DNA from: Sagittula sp048553715
Lineage (GTDB): Bacteria; Pseudomonadota; Alphaproteobacteria; Rhodobacterales; Rhodobacteraceae
Reading direction: 5' to 3'
Assembly: GCF_048553715.1 (NCBI RefSeq)
Contig: NZ_JBLZNC010000005.1
Span: 124,001 to 188,000 of the forward strand
DNA: 64,000 nt
Shown here: positions 1 to 8,770 of the stretch, in pieces
Position numbering within the stretch: position 1 is the stretch's first letter
Layout: every line of letters begins with the position of its first letter
The notes under the pieces: model-generated
Seen by the model: only the letters and a program-made list of their open reading frames with translations
What the model was told of the DNA's origin: nothing
Databases searched by the model: none
Translations under genes and position numbers: made by a program

Positions 1-609
1 CAAGCCGCTCAGCTCGTCATGCAGCCCCTCGGGGCAGGGCAGGGGCATCGCGCTTTCGGTCAGCGGGGTGGCGGCATGGATGCGTGCGCTGTCCAGCCCC
101 ATGCGCCGCAACCGCCGTGCGGCGGCCTCGCCCGTGGCGTAGATCTGGTCAAACAACGCAAGCGTCGCCGCCGAAGGGTCGGGCAGCCATCGCGCGGCGC
201 TGGTGGCTTGCGGCGCCTCTGCGTCAATATCCAGCGCCATCAGCCGTGTGCCCGCTTGCGACAGGGCAAACAGCAGCGCAGGGCGCAATTCGCCGCCACC
301 CCACAGCACCACATCGGGTGCAATGTCGGTGGCGAAGGTGGAACACATCGACAGGCGCTCTGGCGGGACTGGCAGGCTCAGCATGTCGGGCTGTGCGGGA
401 ATGTCGCCGGAGATGGCCAGCGTGACGTCAGGATATTGGTTGTCCAGCCGCGCGCATAGATCCGCCATGGCGCGGCCCCGCGCCTTGCCCGTGGCATAGG
501 CCCAAACCAACGGCCCCGCAGGCCGTGGCGGCAGGGCAGGCATGTCCGTGGCCGCGCCCTTGCGCGCCGTGGCGAGATACGCCTGCAACGACAGCGCGCG
601 ACCTGACAT
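1..609 (-). CDS. kdtA: 3-deoxy-D-manno-octulosonic acid transferase, N-terminal part (partial)
   Basis: The minus-strand frame opens with ATG at 609 and stays open for 203 codons to the window edge, so the C-terminal half is missing. KdtA (WaaA) transfers Kdo from CMP-Kdo to lipid IVA at the cytoplasmic face of the inner membrane. The visible part looks like the N-terminal glycosyltransferase domain: it begins MSGRALSLQAYLATAR and contains the segments PLVWAYATGKARGRAM and IAPDVVLWGGGELRPALL, matching the donor-side Rossmann fold of this family. It lies 5 bases after the stop of the DUF4170 gene, in an order (pmbA, cysQ, DUF4170, kdtA) common in Rhodobacterales. The call rests on half a protein plus this context; another lipid A glycosyltransferase is less likely. 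Confidence 0.75.
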   Translation of the reverse strand, partial: MSGRALSLQAYLATARKGAATDMPALPPRPAGPLVWAYATGKARGRAMADLCARLDNQYPDVTLAISGDIPAQPDMLSLPVPPERLSMCSTFATDIAPDVVLWGGGELRPALLFALSQAGTRLMALDIDAEAPQATSAARWLPDPSAATLALFDQIYATGEAAARRLRRMGLDSARIHAATPLTESAMPLPCPEGLHDELSGL

Positions 610-614
610 AAGGG

Positions 615-854
615 TTAACCCAACTCCTCGGTCGAAGACGCCTCTGCCCCTTCTTCGCGCAGGCGGTGCAGGTGCGCGATGAAGTAGCGCATATGCGCGT
701 TATCTACGGTCTTCTGGGCGTTCTCTTTCCACGCGTCATAGGCCGCCTCATAGTTGGGAAAGATGCCAACGATGTGAATGTCATCGACGTTGCGAAACAC
801 GGTTTTTGTCGGGTCGGTCAATTCGCCGCCGAAGACAAGGTGAAGACGTTGCAT
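615..854 (-). CDS. DUF4170 domain-containing small protein
   Basis: A 79-residue protein of the DUF4170 family, whose function is unknown. It starts MQRLHLVFGGEL and contains the central segment VGIFPNYEAAYDAWK, both typical of the family. I chose the ATG at 854 because AGGAGT lies 6 bases upstream; a longer in-frame reading to 887 has no such site and adds eleven unconserved residues. It sits between the CysQ-like phosphatase and kdtA and is probably co-transcribed with them, which hints at a link to lipopolysaccharide or nucleotide metabolism, but that is inference only. No signal peptide or membrane segment is visible. Confidence 0.85.
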   Translation of the reverse strand: MQRLHLVFGGELTDPTKTVFRNVDDIHIVGIFPNYEAAYDAWKENAQKTVDNAHMRYFIAHLHRLREEGAEASSTEELG

Positions 855-987
855 TTCCGTACTCCTGTGTAGCAGGGGGTGGCGCATAGTGCCGCGTAAG
901 TATCCATCCCGCCCCGAGGGTCAAGGCCGCGGTCGCCGTAAACTGCCACGCCCGGGTCAAGAATGTCTTGCCAGAACAGTAGCGGTT

Positions 988-1761
988 TCACGCCAGCCGT
1001 TGCAACAGCCCGTCATGCAGGGCGGGGTTGGCGGCCACCATGCCGTTTGTCTGCGGATGCGGCGCGTTGAACCGCAACGCGGACCCGCGCCGGTCGCTGA
1101 CACGCGCGCCGGATTCTGACAGGATCAGCGCGCCGGCGGCGATGTCCCACTCCCACGTGGCGCGCAGGGTCAGCATGGCGTCAAACCGCCCCTCGGCCAC
1201 CAGACACTGCCGATAGGCCAGCGATGGGCGGTGGTGGCGGGTCACCTGCGGGACGGCACCGCGCCAGTGTTCCGCCGCCATCACAGGTTTGGTGGCCAGC
1301 AGATCCGCACCTTCAATATCACCCCGCGCAGAGGCCGCGATCGGCGCCCCGTTCATCTGTGCGCCCATGCCCTGTTGCGCGGAATAAAGCCGGTCCAGCA
1401 AGGGCAGAAATACGACGGCTGCGGTGGTCACGCCGTCGCGGACAATGGCCAGCGAATGCGCCCATGTGCGCGCGCCTTCAATGAAGGATCGTGTGCCATC
1501 GATGGGATCGATTACAAAGACCGTGTCCTGCGTCAGCCGTGCGGGGTCGTCGATGCTTTCCTCGGACAGCCAGCCGTAATGGGGGCGGGCGTCGCGCAGG
1601 ATCTGTTCCAGCCGGTCGTTCACGGCCAGATCGGCCTGAGTCACCGGGCCTTGCCCATCGTCTTTGTCACGCACGCCAAGCTCTTGGCCGACAAAGGCGC
1701 AGGCCGTCTGTCCGGCGGCGCGGGCCGCGCGGATCAGCAGGTCCAGATCAGTCTCCCGCAA
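988..1761 (-). CDS. cysQ: Inositol monophosphatase-family phosphatase, CysQ-like
   Basis: Member of the Mg-dependent inositol monophosphatase / 3'(2'),5'-bisphosphate nucleotidase family. It carries the three family motifs in order: WLSEES (first metal-binding Glu), DPIDGTRSF (metal-binding Asp pair) and WEWDIAAG near the C-terminus. A CysQ-type protein would hydrolyse 3'-phosphoadenosine 5'-phosphate, the by-product of sulfate activation and sulfotransferases. The start is uncertain: a TTG at 1761 is preceded by GAGGGG and gives a normal family length, while a GTG at 1797 would extend further into pmbA. With the TTG start it overlaps the 3' end of pmbA by 14 bases, implying translational coupling. 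Substrate (inositol phosphate versus PAP) cannot be decided from motifs alone. Confidence 0.82.
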   Translation of the reverse strand: MRETDLDLLIRAARAAGQTACAFVGQELGVRDKDDGQGPVTQADLAVNDRLEQILRDARPHYGWLSEESIDDPARLTQDTVFVIDPIDGTRSFIEGARTWAHSLAIVRDGVTTAAVVFLPLLDRLYSAQQGMGAQMNGAPIAASARGDIEGADLLATKPVMAAEHWRGAVPQVTRHHRPSLAYRQCLVAEGRFDAMLTLRATWEWDIAAGALILSESGARVSDRRGSALRFNAPHPQTNGMVAANPALHDGLLQRLA

Positions 1762-3094
1762 GCGTGAGCCCCTCGACCAGAAGCGACGGCACAACACGCG
1801 ACAGCCACGGGCGGGCGTCGTTTGCGGGGATCAGGCTGCGCAGCATGTCGCGCAGATTGCCCGCGATGGTCACGCCGGACACCGGATAGGCCGCGACGCC
1901 GTTTTCCACCCACCAACCCGCAGCACCACGGGAATAGTCGCCGGTGTTGGGGTTGATGGTCGATCCGATCATCGAGGTGACCAGCAGGCCTGTGCCCATC
2001 TGCGCCATCAGCTCGGCGCGGCTGTTCTGGCCCTGGGTCAGCTCAAGGTTCCAGCAAGCCGGGCTGATCCCGCCCGACGTGCCGCGCGCCGCGTTGCCTG
2101 TGCTGTCGAGACCCAGCTTGCGTGCATTGGCAAGATCCAGCGTCCAGCCCTGCAACACCCCGTCCGCGACCAGTGCACGCCGACGGGTGGGCAGCCCCTC
2201 GCCATCGAAGGGTCGGGAAGAGGCCGCGCGCGGGCGGTGGGGGTCTTCGATCAGGTCGATCCCCTTGGGCAGGACGTCTTCGCCCATAGCATTCAGCAGC
2301 CACGAAGAACCGCGTGCAATGGCCGCCCCGTTGGAGGCGGCGGCCAGATGCCCGATAAGAGAGCCGGAAATGCGTTCATCGAACAGTACGGGGTAGGCGC
2401 CGGTCTTGGGGCGGCGCGGGTTCAGCCGTTCCACCGCACGCTCACCGGCGACGCGGCCAATGTCCTCGGCGCTGCGCAGGTCGTCCTGAAAGGTCCGCCC
2501 GTCGCCGTCGTAATCGCGCTCCATCTTCAGGCCTTCGCCCGCGCTGGCCACGCAGGACCGCGACCGCGAGGTGCGCCGGTAGCTGCCTTCGAACCCGTTG
2601 GTGGCAGCGATGGCCACATCCTGTGCCGAATAGGTGGCCGATGCGGATTGCACCTGTGTCACACCTGCGACGGCCAATGCGGCGGCCTCGGCCCGGCGTG
2701 CATCGTCTTCGAGCGTGGCGGCAGAGGGTTCCGGTGTCGGATCGGCCAGTTCCAAAGCGGCGATATCCCAGTCGCGGGCCAGCGCGTCAGAGGGGGCCAG
2801 CCCCACGTAGACGTCTTCGGGCGCTTCGCGGGCCATGGCGACCGCGCGTTCAGCCAGCATCGCCAAGGTGTCCGGGCGGGTGTCCGACGTGGACACCGAC
2901 GCAACCCGCTGACCGACAAAAACCCGCAGGCCAAGATCGCAGCCCTCGGCCCGTTCCGCCTGTTCTAGCGCGCCCGCGCGCACGTCGATGGACACGGCGG
3001 TGCCATCAATGGCAACCGCATCGGCGGCATCTGCCCCGGCCTTGCGGGCGGCGTCCAGCAGGGCGCGCGTCAGATCGGAAGGGGACTGGGACAT
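1748..3094 (-). CDS. pmbA: TldD/PmbA family protein, PmbA (TldE) type
   Basis: A 448-residue member of the TldD/PmbA family. In E. coli, TldD and PmbA (TldE) form a protease pair involved in microcin B17 maturation and CcdA degradation; TldD carries the HExxxH zinc site and PmbA does not. No HExxxH is visible here, so it is the PmbA partner. Family hallmarks are the C-terminal GTSGGISPACWNLEL and TGDYSRGAAGWWVENG segments. The ATG at 3094 has GGAGG 7 bases upstream. It is the first gene of the minus-strand run continuing into cysQ, DUF4170 and kdtA. A TldD partner is not in this window. Confidence 0.92.
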   Translation of the reverse strand: MSQSPSDLTRALLDAARKAGADAADAVAIDGTAVSIDVRAGALEQAERAEGCDLGLRVFVGQRVASVSTSDTRPDTLAMLAERAVAMAREAPEDVYVGLAPSDALARDWDIAALELADPTPEPSAATLEDDARRAEAAALAVAGVTQVQSASATYSAQDVAIAATNGFEGSYRRTSRSRSCVASAGEGLKMERDYDGDGRTFQDDLRSAEDIGRVAGERAVERLNPRRPKTGAYPVLFDERISGSLIGHLAAASNGAAIARGSSWLLNAMGEDVLPKGIDLIEDPHRPRAASSRPFDGEGLPTRRRALVADGVLQGWTLDLANARKLGLDSTGNAARGTSGGISPACWNLELTQGQNSRAELMAQMGTGLLVTSMIGSTINPNTGDYSRGAAGWWVENGVAAYPVSGVTIAGNLRDMLRSLIPANDARPWLSRVVPSLLVEGLTLAGD

Positions 3095-3229
3095 GGGACG
3101 GCCTCCGTAGTGGTTTGTACCGAGGTAGGCTGCAGGCGGCTTGCGTGCAAGCCTTTCACGCGTCGCGCCCGGCCCTTTGCGCAGCCCCATGGGCGACCAC
3201 ATGACCGCCCGATGTCGGGGCGGGCAGGA

Positions 3230-3985
3230 TCAATCCAGCGGTTTTGTCACGGCCACGATCGGCCCCATGCGGCGGCCCAGATCATTGCGTCCCAGTTCCG
3301 GTGCGTACAGCCGCGAGATATTGCCATCGAGAAACAGCGCATTGGGCAGCTGCAACCCGTCGCGGAAAAAGCGGGCAAATTCGTGGAAGGTCACCGTGTT
3401 CTGAGAGATCACAAAGACCGCGCGGCTGCCGTCCTGTGTCGTGCCTACACCGTTGCGGATATAGCGCGAGGTCGAATCGGGCAGGAAGCGCGGATGCAGT
3501 TTGCCGTCGATCACCAGCATCGGGCCGGATTGCGTGGCGTGATTGCAGCTCGGGGCCTGCTTCAGGAAATCGCCCGTCTCAAAAACACGCGCGCTGTCGT
3601 CGGCGATGCAAAACACACCGTTGGGCAGCAGGCCAAAGTTCCCCGGACCGGCGGAGGCAATCACCCGCATCTCTTCGCGCCCGTTCTCCACATAATGGCC
3701 AACGGGGGAGCGGTCGTCGTGATACATGCCGGCGTTCATGCCAAAGACCAATGTCTTGCCTTCATCGGCCAGCGCCTGATCGAGAAAGGTGAAATGGCCA
3801 TAAGGTGCGCCATCGGGCTTGGCACGGTAAAGGCCCAGCTCTTCGGTGGTGGCATCCACGGTGCAGACGGTGAAGCGGTTGTCGTCAAATTCGGTGTTTT
3901 CGCAACTGACCGCCCCCGCCGCAGGGGCAAGACCCAACAGCGACAGGCCGGCCACGATCACAGCGGGCAACGCTTGGCGCAACAT
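3230..3985 (-). CDS. Secreted phosphodiester glycosidase-family protein (NAGPA/DUF2233)
   Basis: A 251-residue protein with an N-terminal signal peptide (MLRQALPAVIVAGLSLLGLA followed by PAAGA, likely cut before VSCEN). The mature part matches the phosphodiester glycosidase (NAGPA-like, formerly DUF2233) fold: VFGMNAGMYHDD, FGLLPNGVFCI, QSGPMLVIDGKLHP and NALFLDGNISRLY are typical conserved blocks. Members hydrolyse sugar phosphodiesters, but the substrate here is unknown. The start at 3985 places the gene 7 bases after rbfA, so the two are probably one transcript, though a functional link to ribosome maturation is not obvious. Paired Cys residues fit an exported location. Confidence 0.82.
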   Translation of the reverse strand: MLRQALPAVIVAGLSLLGLAPAAGAVSCENTEFDDNRFTVCTVDATTEELGLYRAKPDGAPYGHFTFLDQALADEGKTLVFGMNAGMYHDDRSPVGHYVENGREEMRVIASAGPGNFGLLPNGVFCIADDSARVFETGDFLKQAPSCNHATQSGPMLVIDGKLHPRFLPDSTSRYIRNGVGTTQDGSRAVFVISQNTVTFHEFARFFRDGLQLPNALFLDGNISRLYAPELGRNDLGRRMGPIVAVTKPLD

Positions 3986-3992
3986 GGGGCGA

Positions 3993-4385
3993 TTACTCGA
4001 CGTCGCGGCGGACGGTGTCGTCCGAAAACAGGCGGCGGGTTTCGTCGAGCTGGTCAAATGTCTCATCCAGACGGAACCGCAGCTCGGGCGAGAATTTCAT
4101 CGTCAGCCCCTTGGCGACGGCGCGGCGCAATTCGTTCCGGTTACGCTTGAGCAGCTCGAACATCTCGTCCGCGTTCTGCCCACCCAAGGGCACCACATAG
4201 GCGGTTGCCACCTTGAGATCGGGGGAGACGCGGACCTCGCCCACGGTGATGACCATGCGGTTGAGTTCGGGGTCATGCACCTCGCCGCGCGAAAGCACGT
4301 CGGAAAGCTGTCGCCGGATGACCTCGGAGACGCGGAGCTGTCTTTGGGACGGGCCGGGGCCGTCGTGGAATCTGTTCTTTGCCAT
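3993..4385 (-). CDS. rbfA: 30S ribosome-binding factor RbfA
   Basis: A 130-residue RbfA with the single KH-like fold needed for late 16S rRNA maturation, where it binds near the 5' helix of 16S rRNA in pre-30S particles. Conserved blocks include RVSEVIRRQLSDVL, VTVGEVRVSPDLK-like strands and LRFRLDETFDQLDE. Its length is normal. It reads away from dapB across an 89-base divergent intergenic region and is followed closely by the NAGPA-family gene. In many bacteria rbfA follows infB; here it does not, as usual for Rhodobacterales, where it neighbours dapB. Confidence 0.96.
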   Translation of the reverse strand: MAKNRFHDGPGPSQRQLRVSEVIRRQLSDVLSRGEVHDPELNRMVITVGEVRVSPDLKVATAYVVPLGGQNADEMFELLKRNRNELRRAVAKGLTMKFSPELRFRLDETFDQLDETRRLFSDDTVRRDVE

Positions 4386-4474
4386 AGGGTGACAGTTAGA
4401 GCGTCAGTGCCGCTTTGCCAAGCGGGACGCGGGGTTGTAAGGGATGGGCAGCAAAAGGATGTGGAGACAAAGCG

Positions 4475-5287
4475 ATGACCAAACAGCCGGGCGTGGTGGT
4501 AACAGGCGTTTCGGGACGCATGGGGCAGATGCTGGTGCGCGAGATCACCGCGTCGCAGGATCTGGAACTTGTCGGCGCGCTGGAGCGGTCGGGCCATGAC
4601 TGGGTGGGTCAGGACGTGGGCACCGCCATGGGCGGCACGGCGCTGGGCGTAACGGTCGAGGATGATGCGGCAGCGGTGTTCGCGCGCGCCGATGCGGTGA
4701 TCGATTTCACCGCCCCCGTGGCGACCGTGGCCTTTTCCGCGCTGGCCGCAGAGGCGGGTATCGCCCATGTGATCGGCACGACCGGGCTGACCGACGAAGA
4801 CATTGCCGCCATCGACAAGGCGGCGGACCGGTCGGTGATCGTGCGGGCGGGGAATATGTCGCTGGGCGTCAACCTGTTGACCCGTCTGGTCAAACAGGTG
4901 TCGCAGGCGCTGGACGCGGATTGGGACATCGAGATCATCGAAGGCCACCATCACCACAAGGTAGATGCCCCCTCTGGCACAGCCTTGATGCTGGGCGAGG
5001 CGGCTGCCGAAGGGCGCGGCGTGGCGCTGTCTGATGTGTCGGATCGCGGGCGGGACGGCATCACCGGCGCTCGCAGGCGGGGCGATATCGGCTTTCACGC
5101 CATTCGGGGCGGGGACATCATCGGGGAACACGAGGTGATGTTTGCCACGCCGGGCGAGCGGATCGTGCTGAAGCACATGGCATCCGACAGGGCACTGTTT
5201 GCGCGTGGCGCGCTGAAGGCCGCGCTGTGGACGCAGGGCAAGGCGCCGGGCCATTATGACATGCTGGATGTGCTTGGCCTGACCTGA
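4475..5287 (+). CDS. dapB: 4-hydroxy-tetrahydrodipicolinate reductase DapB
   Basis: A 270-residue DapB, which reduces 4-hydroxy-tetrahydrodipicolinate with NAD(P)H in the lysine and meso-diaminopimelate pathway. The N-terminal nucleotide-binding loop is GVSGRMGQ, and the substrate/catalytic block is EGHHHHKVDAPSGTA, with the catalytic His and Lys. The ATG at 4475 follows GGAG at 9 bases; an earlier in-frame start would add twenty unconserved residues. DapA, the preceding enzyme in the pathway, is encoded at 14.6-15.4 kb, not in the same operon. Divergent from rbfA. Confidence 0.97.
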   Translation: MTKQPGVVVTGVSGRMGQMLVREITASQDLELVGALERSGHDWVGQDVGTAMGGTALGVTVEDDAAAVFARADAVIDFTAPVATVAFSALAAEAGIAHVIGTTGLTDEDIAAIDKAADRSVIVRAGNMSLGVNLLTRLVKQVSQALDADWDIEIIEGHHHHKVDAPSGTALMLGEAAAEGRGVALSDVSDRGRDGITGARRRGDIGFHAIRGGDIIGEHEVMFATPGERIVLKHMASDRALFARGALKAALWTQGKAPGHYDMLDVLGLT

Positions 5288-5363
5288 GGCTTTGGCCGGG
5301 CGGTCCGGTGGGTGGCTCTCTTGCCCTGCGGCAATTCGCCCACCCGCCGACCCGACTGGCGCA

Positions 5364-5564
5364 TCAGAAATCGATGGCGATGCCCTTTTTCTCCCAGTCG
5401 CCGTAGCGGGCGGGGTCCAGCCCGTCGCGGCCGCCGTATTCCTTGGGGCGGGCCTGTTCGGCGGCCTCCAGTTGGGCGCGGCGTTCGGCGGCTTCGGCTA
5501 GGGCGCGTTGGGCGGCGGGGGGCAGATCGGTCTGTGTGTCGGGCGTGTCTGGGCTGTCGGTCAT
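5364..5564 (-). CDS. DUF1674 protein, likely succinate dehydrogenase assembly factor 4 (SdhAF4)
   Basis: A 66-residue protein ending in the diagnostic DUF1674 block KEYGGRDGLDPARYGDW followed by EKKGIAIDF. Eukaryotic members (SDHAF4/Sdh8) bind the flavinylated SdhA subunit before assembly of complex II; the bacterial role is inferred from homology. The N-terminal half is Ala/Glu/Arg-rich and probably helical or disordered. The ATG at 5564 has AGAGGAAA upstream; a longer reading to 5660 would run across the rsmB start and is not supported. It is divergent from rsmB, with start codons 83 bases apart. Confidence 0.88.
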   Translation of the reverse strand: MTDSPDTPDTQTDLPPAAQRALAEAAERRAQLEAAEQARPKEYGGRDGLDPARYGDWEKKGIAIDF

Positions 5565-5647
5565 GAGGCTTTCCTCTGTGGGGTGGTGTTGATATAGGCC
5601 CGAGGGTCCGGTCCCGGCAAGGTCGGCCCGCAACATCAGGAGAGAAC

Positions 5648-6889
5648 ATGAGCGCACCAAGCCCCGCCCGTCTGGCCGCTGTGGACCTGTTGGATCAGGT
5701 TCTGGACCGTGGTTTGCCGCTGTCCGAAGACGCCCGGCTGGACCGTTTGGCCCCGGCAGATCGGGCCGCTGCGGGGCGGTTGGCGGCAGATGTGTTGCGT
5801 GGGCTGGAACGCTGCGACAAGATCCTGAAGAACTATCTGCGCAAAACGCCCGAGCTTCGGGTGATGAACATCCTGCGGCTGGGCTGTCTGGAGCTGTGCA
5901 CAGGCGGTGCGGCCCATGGGGTTGTGTCCGATTGTGTGAACATCGCCGCCGCCGGCAAGGCCACGCAAGGGGCCAAGGGGCTGATCAACGCGGTGTTGCG
6001 CAAGGTCGCCGCCGAAGGGCCTGCCGTGTGGGGCAAACTACGCGTGCCGCGCCTGCCGAAATGGCTGCGCAAGCCGCTGGTGGATGCCTGGGGCCCGCAT
6101 GTGATGGCAGAAATGGAGCGCGCGCATTTCAACGGCGCGCCGGTGGATCTGACGTTGAAGGGCACCGCGCCTGAGGGGCTGGAGGCGCAGGTGCTTCCCA
6201 CAGGGTCGCTGCGTTTGCGGGATGCGGGGCAGGTCAGCGCCTTGCCCGGCTTCAAGGACGGCGCGTGGTGGGTGCAGGATGCGGCAGCCGCGCTGCCTGC
6301 CAAGCTGATGGGTGATGTGTCCGGCCTGTCGGTGCTGGATATGTGTGCGGCGCCGGGCGGCAAGACGCTGCAACTGGCCGCAGCCGGGGCAGAGGTCACC
6401 GCGCTGGATCTGTCCGAGGCGCGCCTGCAGCGCGTGCAGGAGAACCTTGACCGCTGTGGGCTGCGCGCCAAACTGGTGGCGGGCGACGCGTTGGAACATC
6501 GCGGCAGCTATGATGCGATTTTGTTGGACGCGCCATGTTCTGCCACGGGCACCATTCGCCGCCATCCGGATCTGCCCCACGCCCATCAGGGCGAGAAAAT
6601 CGCCGAGCTGATCGGGTTGCAGTCGTGGATGCTGGACCATGCGCTGTCCCTGCTGAAGCCCGGTGGGCGTCTGGTGTTTGCCACTTGCAGCCTGATCCCC
6701 GACGAGGGCGAGTGCCAGATCGAAGAGGCGCTGGAGCGTCATCCTGACCTAAAGGTGATCCGCCCCGAGGCCGATTGGATCGAGGATCGCTGGCGCAGCG
6801 AAGAAGGCGGGCTGCGTCTGCGTCCCGATTTCTGGCCGCAACACGGTGGGATGGACGGTTTCTACATGGCGGTCCTGACCAAAGGGTGA
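5648..6889 (+). CDS. rsmB: 16S rRNA (cytosine-5)-methyltransferase RsmB
   Basis: A 413-residue RsmB/Sun-type methyltransferase that methylates C967 (E. coli numbering) of 16S rRNA. An N-terminal NusB-like helical domain (about residues 1-130) precedes the RNA m5C methyltransferase domain. The SAM site is LDMCAAPGGKT; motif IV DAPCSATGTIRRHPD and motif VI FATCSLI provide the two Cys used in catalysis and product release. It leads the plus-strand run rsmB - heparinase-like - purH - lspA, a conserved order in Rhodobacterales. Normal length; no oddities. Confidence 0.96.
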   Translation: MSAPSPARLAAVDLLDQVLDRGLPLSEDARLDRLAPADRAAAGRLAADVLRGLERCDKILKNYLRKTPELRVMNILRLGCLELCTGGAAHGVVSDCVNIAAAGKATQGAKGLINAVLRKVAAEGPAVWGKLRVPRLPKWLRKPLVDAWGPHVMAEMERAHFNGAPVDLTLKGTAPEGLEAQVLPTGSLRLRDAGQVSALPGFKDGAWWVQDAAAALPAKLMGDVSGLSVLDMCAAPGGKTLQLAAAGAEVTALDLSEARLQRVQENLDRCGLRAKLVAGDALEHRGSYDAILLDAPCSATGTIRRHPDLPHAHQGEKIAELIGLQSWMLDHALSLLKPGGRLVFATCSLIPDEGECQIEEALERHPDLKVIRPEADWIEDRWRSEEGGLRLRPDFWPQHGGMDGFYMAVLTKG

Positions 6890-7003
6890 CCCTGCGGGCG
6901 ATGCGAACTCGACAGATGACTTAGCCTGCATTGCGCTGTATGATGCCGCCAAAGCGCCCGACAAGGGCCATTCCCGACCCACGGGACAAGAGGCAAGGCA
7001 GAG

Positions 7004-8752
7004 ATGGCAACGCAAGCGAACTGGCGCACTGCGCCTGTGCGAGTCATGAACCGTGTTCACGCGCGGCTGGCGTCACGTGCGCGGCCCGCGGACGGTTTTG
7101 TATCGCAACCTGAACCCAGAACCGTGGGCTTTTTCGCCCGTGGCCGGCAGTTGATCGCCGGTAACCTGATGTTTGCCGGCCATCTGGTGGAGGCGCCGAA
7201 CACCCTGTTGTGGGAGATCACCCCGCCCGACGAGGTTTTTGCTGAAGAGATCCATGGCTTTGGCTGGCTGGATGATCTGGCCGCCGTCGGTGATCTGAAG
7301 GCGCGCAAACTGGCACAGGATTGGCTTTGGGCATGGATTGACCGCTACGGGCGTGGGCATGGGCCGGGCTGGACGCCGGAGCTGACGGGGCGGCGGGTGA
7401 TCCGCTGGATCCATCACGCACTGTTTTTGCTGCGCGGGCGGTCCGCCGAGGAATCGCAGGCGTTCTATGCGGCCTTGGCGGCGCAGGCGCGGTTTCTGGC
7501 CAAGCGTGGACAATCGGCGGCCCCGGGGCTGCCGCGTTTCGAAGCGATGACAGGGCTGTTGTATGCGGGTTTGTCGCTGGACGGGATGCAATCCTACATC
7601 GAACCGGCGCGACAGGCTGTGGGCGCCGATTGCGCGCGCCAGATCGACGCGCAGGGCGGCCTTCCCACCCGCAACCCCGAAGAACTGTTGGAAGTTTTCA
7701 CCCTGCTGACCTGGGCGCAGGCCGCCTTGGTCGAGGGCAATCTGACACCGCATCAGGATCACGCCGCAGCGATTGCACGTATTGCGCCGACGTTGCGCGC
7801 CCTGCGCCATGCGGATGGTGGCTTGGCCCGGTTTCATGGCGGTGGGCGCGGGCTGGACGGGCGGCTGGATCAGGCGCTTGCGGCCTCGGGGGTGAAACCC
7901 CGTCGCAGCGAGGGGCTTGCGATGGGGTTTGCGCGTCTGTCTGCAGGGCGGACCAGCGTCATCATTGATGCCAGCGTGCCGCCCACGGGGGCTGCCTCGG
8001 CGAATGCGCATGCCTCGACCCTCGGGTTCGAGCTGACCTCCGGCAGGCGGCCCGTGATCGTGTCCTGCGGATCGGGCGGCGGCTTTGGCGAGGACTGGCG
8101 GCGGGCAGGGCGGGCCACGCTGTCGCATTCGGCGCTTTGCCTGCAGGGCTATTCCTCGGCGCGGTTGGCGCCGGAACGCTGGGTCGGGCAGGCGCGTCGC
8201 GAGTTGCTGGAAGATACGCCAACAGATGTTCCGACCCATATCTCCGAGCTGTCGGAAAGCGTCCGCTTCGAGGGCGGGCATGACGGTTATGTCACGCTGC
8301 AGGGGCTGACCCATGCCCGGTCGCTGGAGCTTTCGCTGGATGGGCGCAGCCTGCGGGGGGAGGATTACCTCGTCGCCTTGGACGGGGCTGCGAAAAAGCG
8401 CTTCGACGCGGCGATGGATCAGGTCAAGCTGGCGGGCCTTCCGTTCGAGATTCGTTTCCATTTGCATCCTGACGTGGATGTGGCGGTGGATATGGGGGGC
8501 GCTGCTGCGTCACTCGCGCTTAAAAGCGGTGAAATCTGGGTGTTTCGCTTTGATGGCGGGGTCGACATGCGTCTGGATGCCTCTGTTTATCTCGAAAAGG
8601 GGCGTTTGCGGCCCCGTGCGGCCAAGCAGGTGGTTCTATCCGGGCGGGCAATGCAGTATGCGACCCGCATCCGCTGGTCTTTGGCAAAGGCGCAGGACAC
8701 GGCACTGGCCGTGCGCGACCTGAACAGGGATGAGGCGGAGCTGAACGTTTAA
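7004..8752 (+). CDS. Heparinase II/III family protein
   Basis: A 582-residue protein of the heparinase II/III-like family, found between rsmB and purH throughout Rhodobacterales. Residues about 40-300 form the alpha/alpha toroid-like region (GFGWLDDLAAVGDLKARKLA, RRVIRWIHHALFLLRG), and about 320-560 form the beta-rich heparinase C-terminal domain (LGFELTSGRRPVIVSCGSGG). Polysaccharide lyase activity is known for distant members only; the conserved chromosomal position and lack of polysaccharide-utilisation neighbours suggest a cell-envelope or housekeeping role. No clear signal peptide is visible at the chosen ATG (7004), so the location is uncertain. Confidence 0.88.
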   Translation: MATQANWRTAPVRVMNRVHARLASRARPADGFVSQPEPRTVGFFARGRQLIAGNLMFAGHLVEAPNTLLWEITPPDEVFAEEIHGFGWLDDLAAVGDLKARKLAQDWLWAWIDRYGRGHGPGWTPELTGRRVIRWIHHALFLLRGRSAEESQAFYAALAAQARFLAKRGQSAAPGLPRFEAMTGLLYAGLSLDGMQSYIEPARQAVGADCARQIDAQGGLPTRNPEELLEVFTLLTWAQAALVEGNLTPHQDHAAAIARIAPTLRALRHADGGLARFHGGGRGLDGRLDQALAASGVKPRRSEGLAMGFARLSAGRTSVIIDASVPPTGAASANAHASTLGFELTSGRRPVIVSCGSGGGFGEDWRRAGRATLSHSALCLQGYSSARLAPERWVGQARRELLEDTPTDVPTHISELSESVRFEGGHDGYVTLQGLTHARSLELSLDGRSLRGEDYLVALDGAAKKRFDAAMDQVKLAGLPFEIRFHLHPDVDVAVDMGGAAASLALKSGEIWVFRFDGGVDMRLDASVYLEKGRLRPRAAKQVVLSGRAMQYATRIRWSLAKAQDTALAVRDLNRDEAELNV

Positions 8753-8770
8753 CCGCTCTGGAGTCCCCTG

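Noticed and set aside
1734..3202. Upstream extensions of pmbA, dapA, dapB, DUF4170 and similar genes to earlier in-frame starts
   Set aside because: Good ribosome sites lie just before the later Met codons and the extra residues are not family-like.
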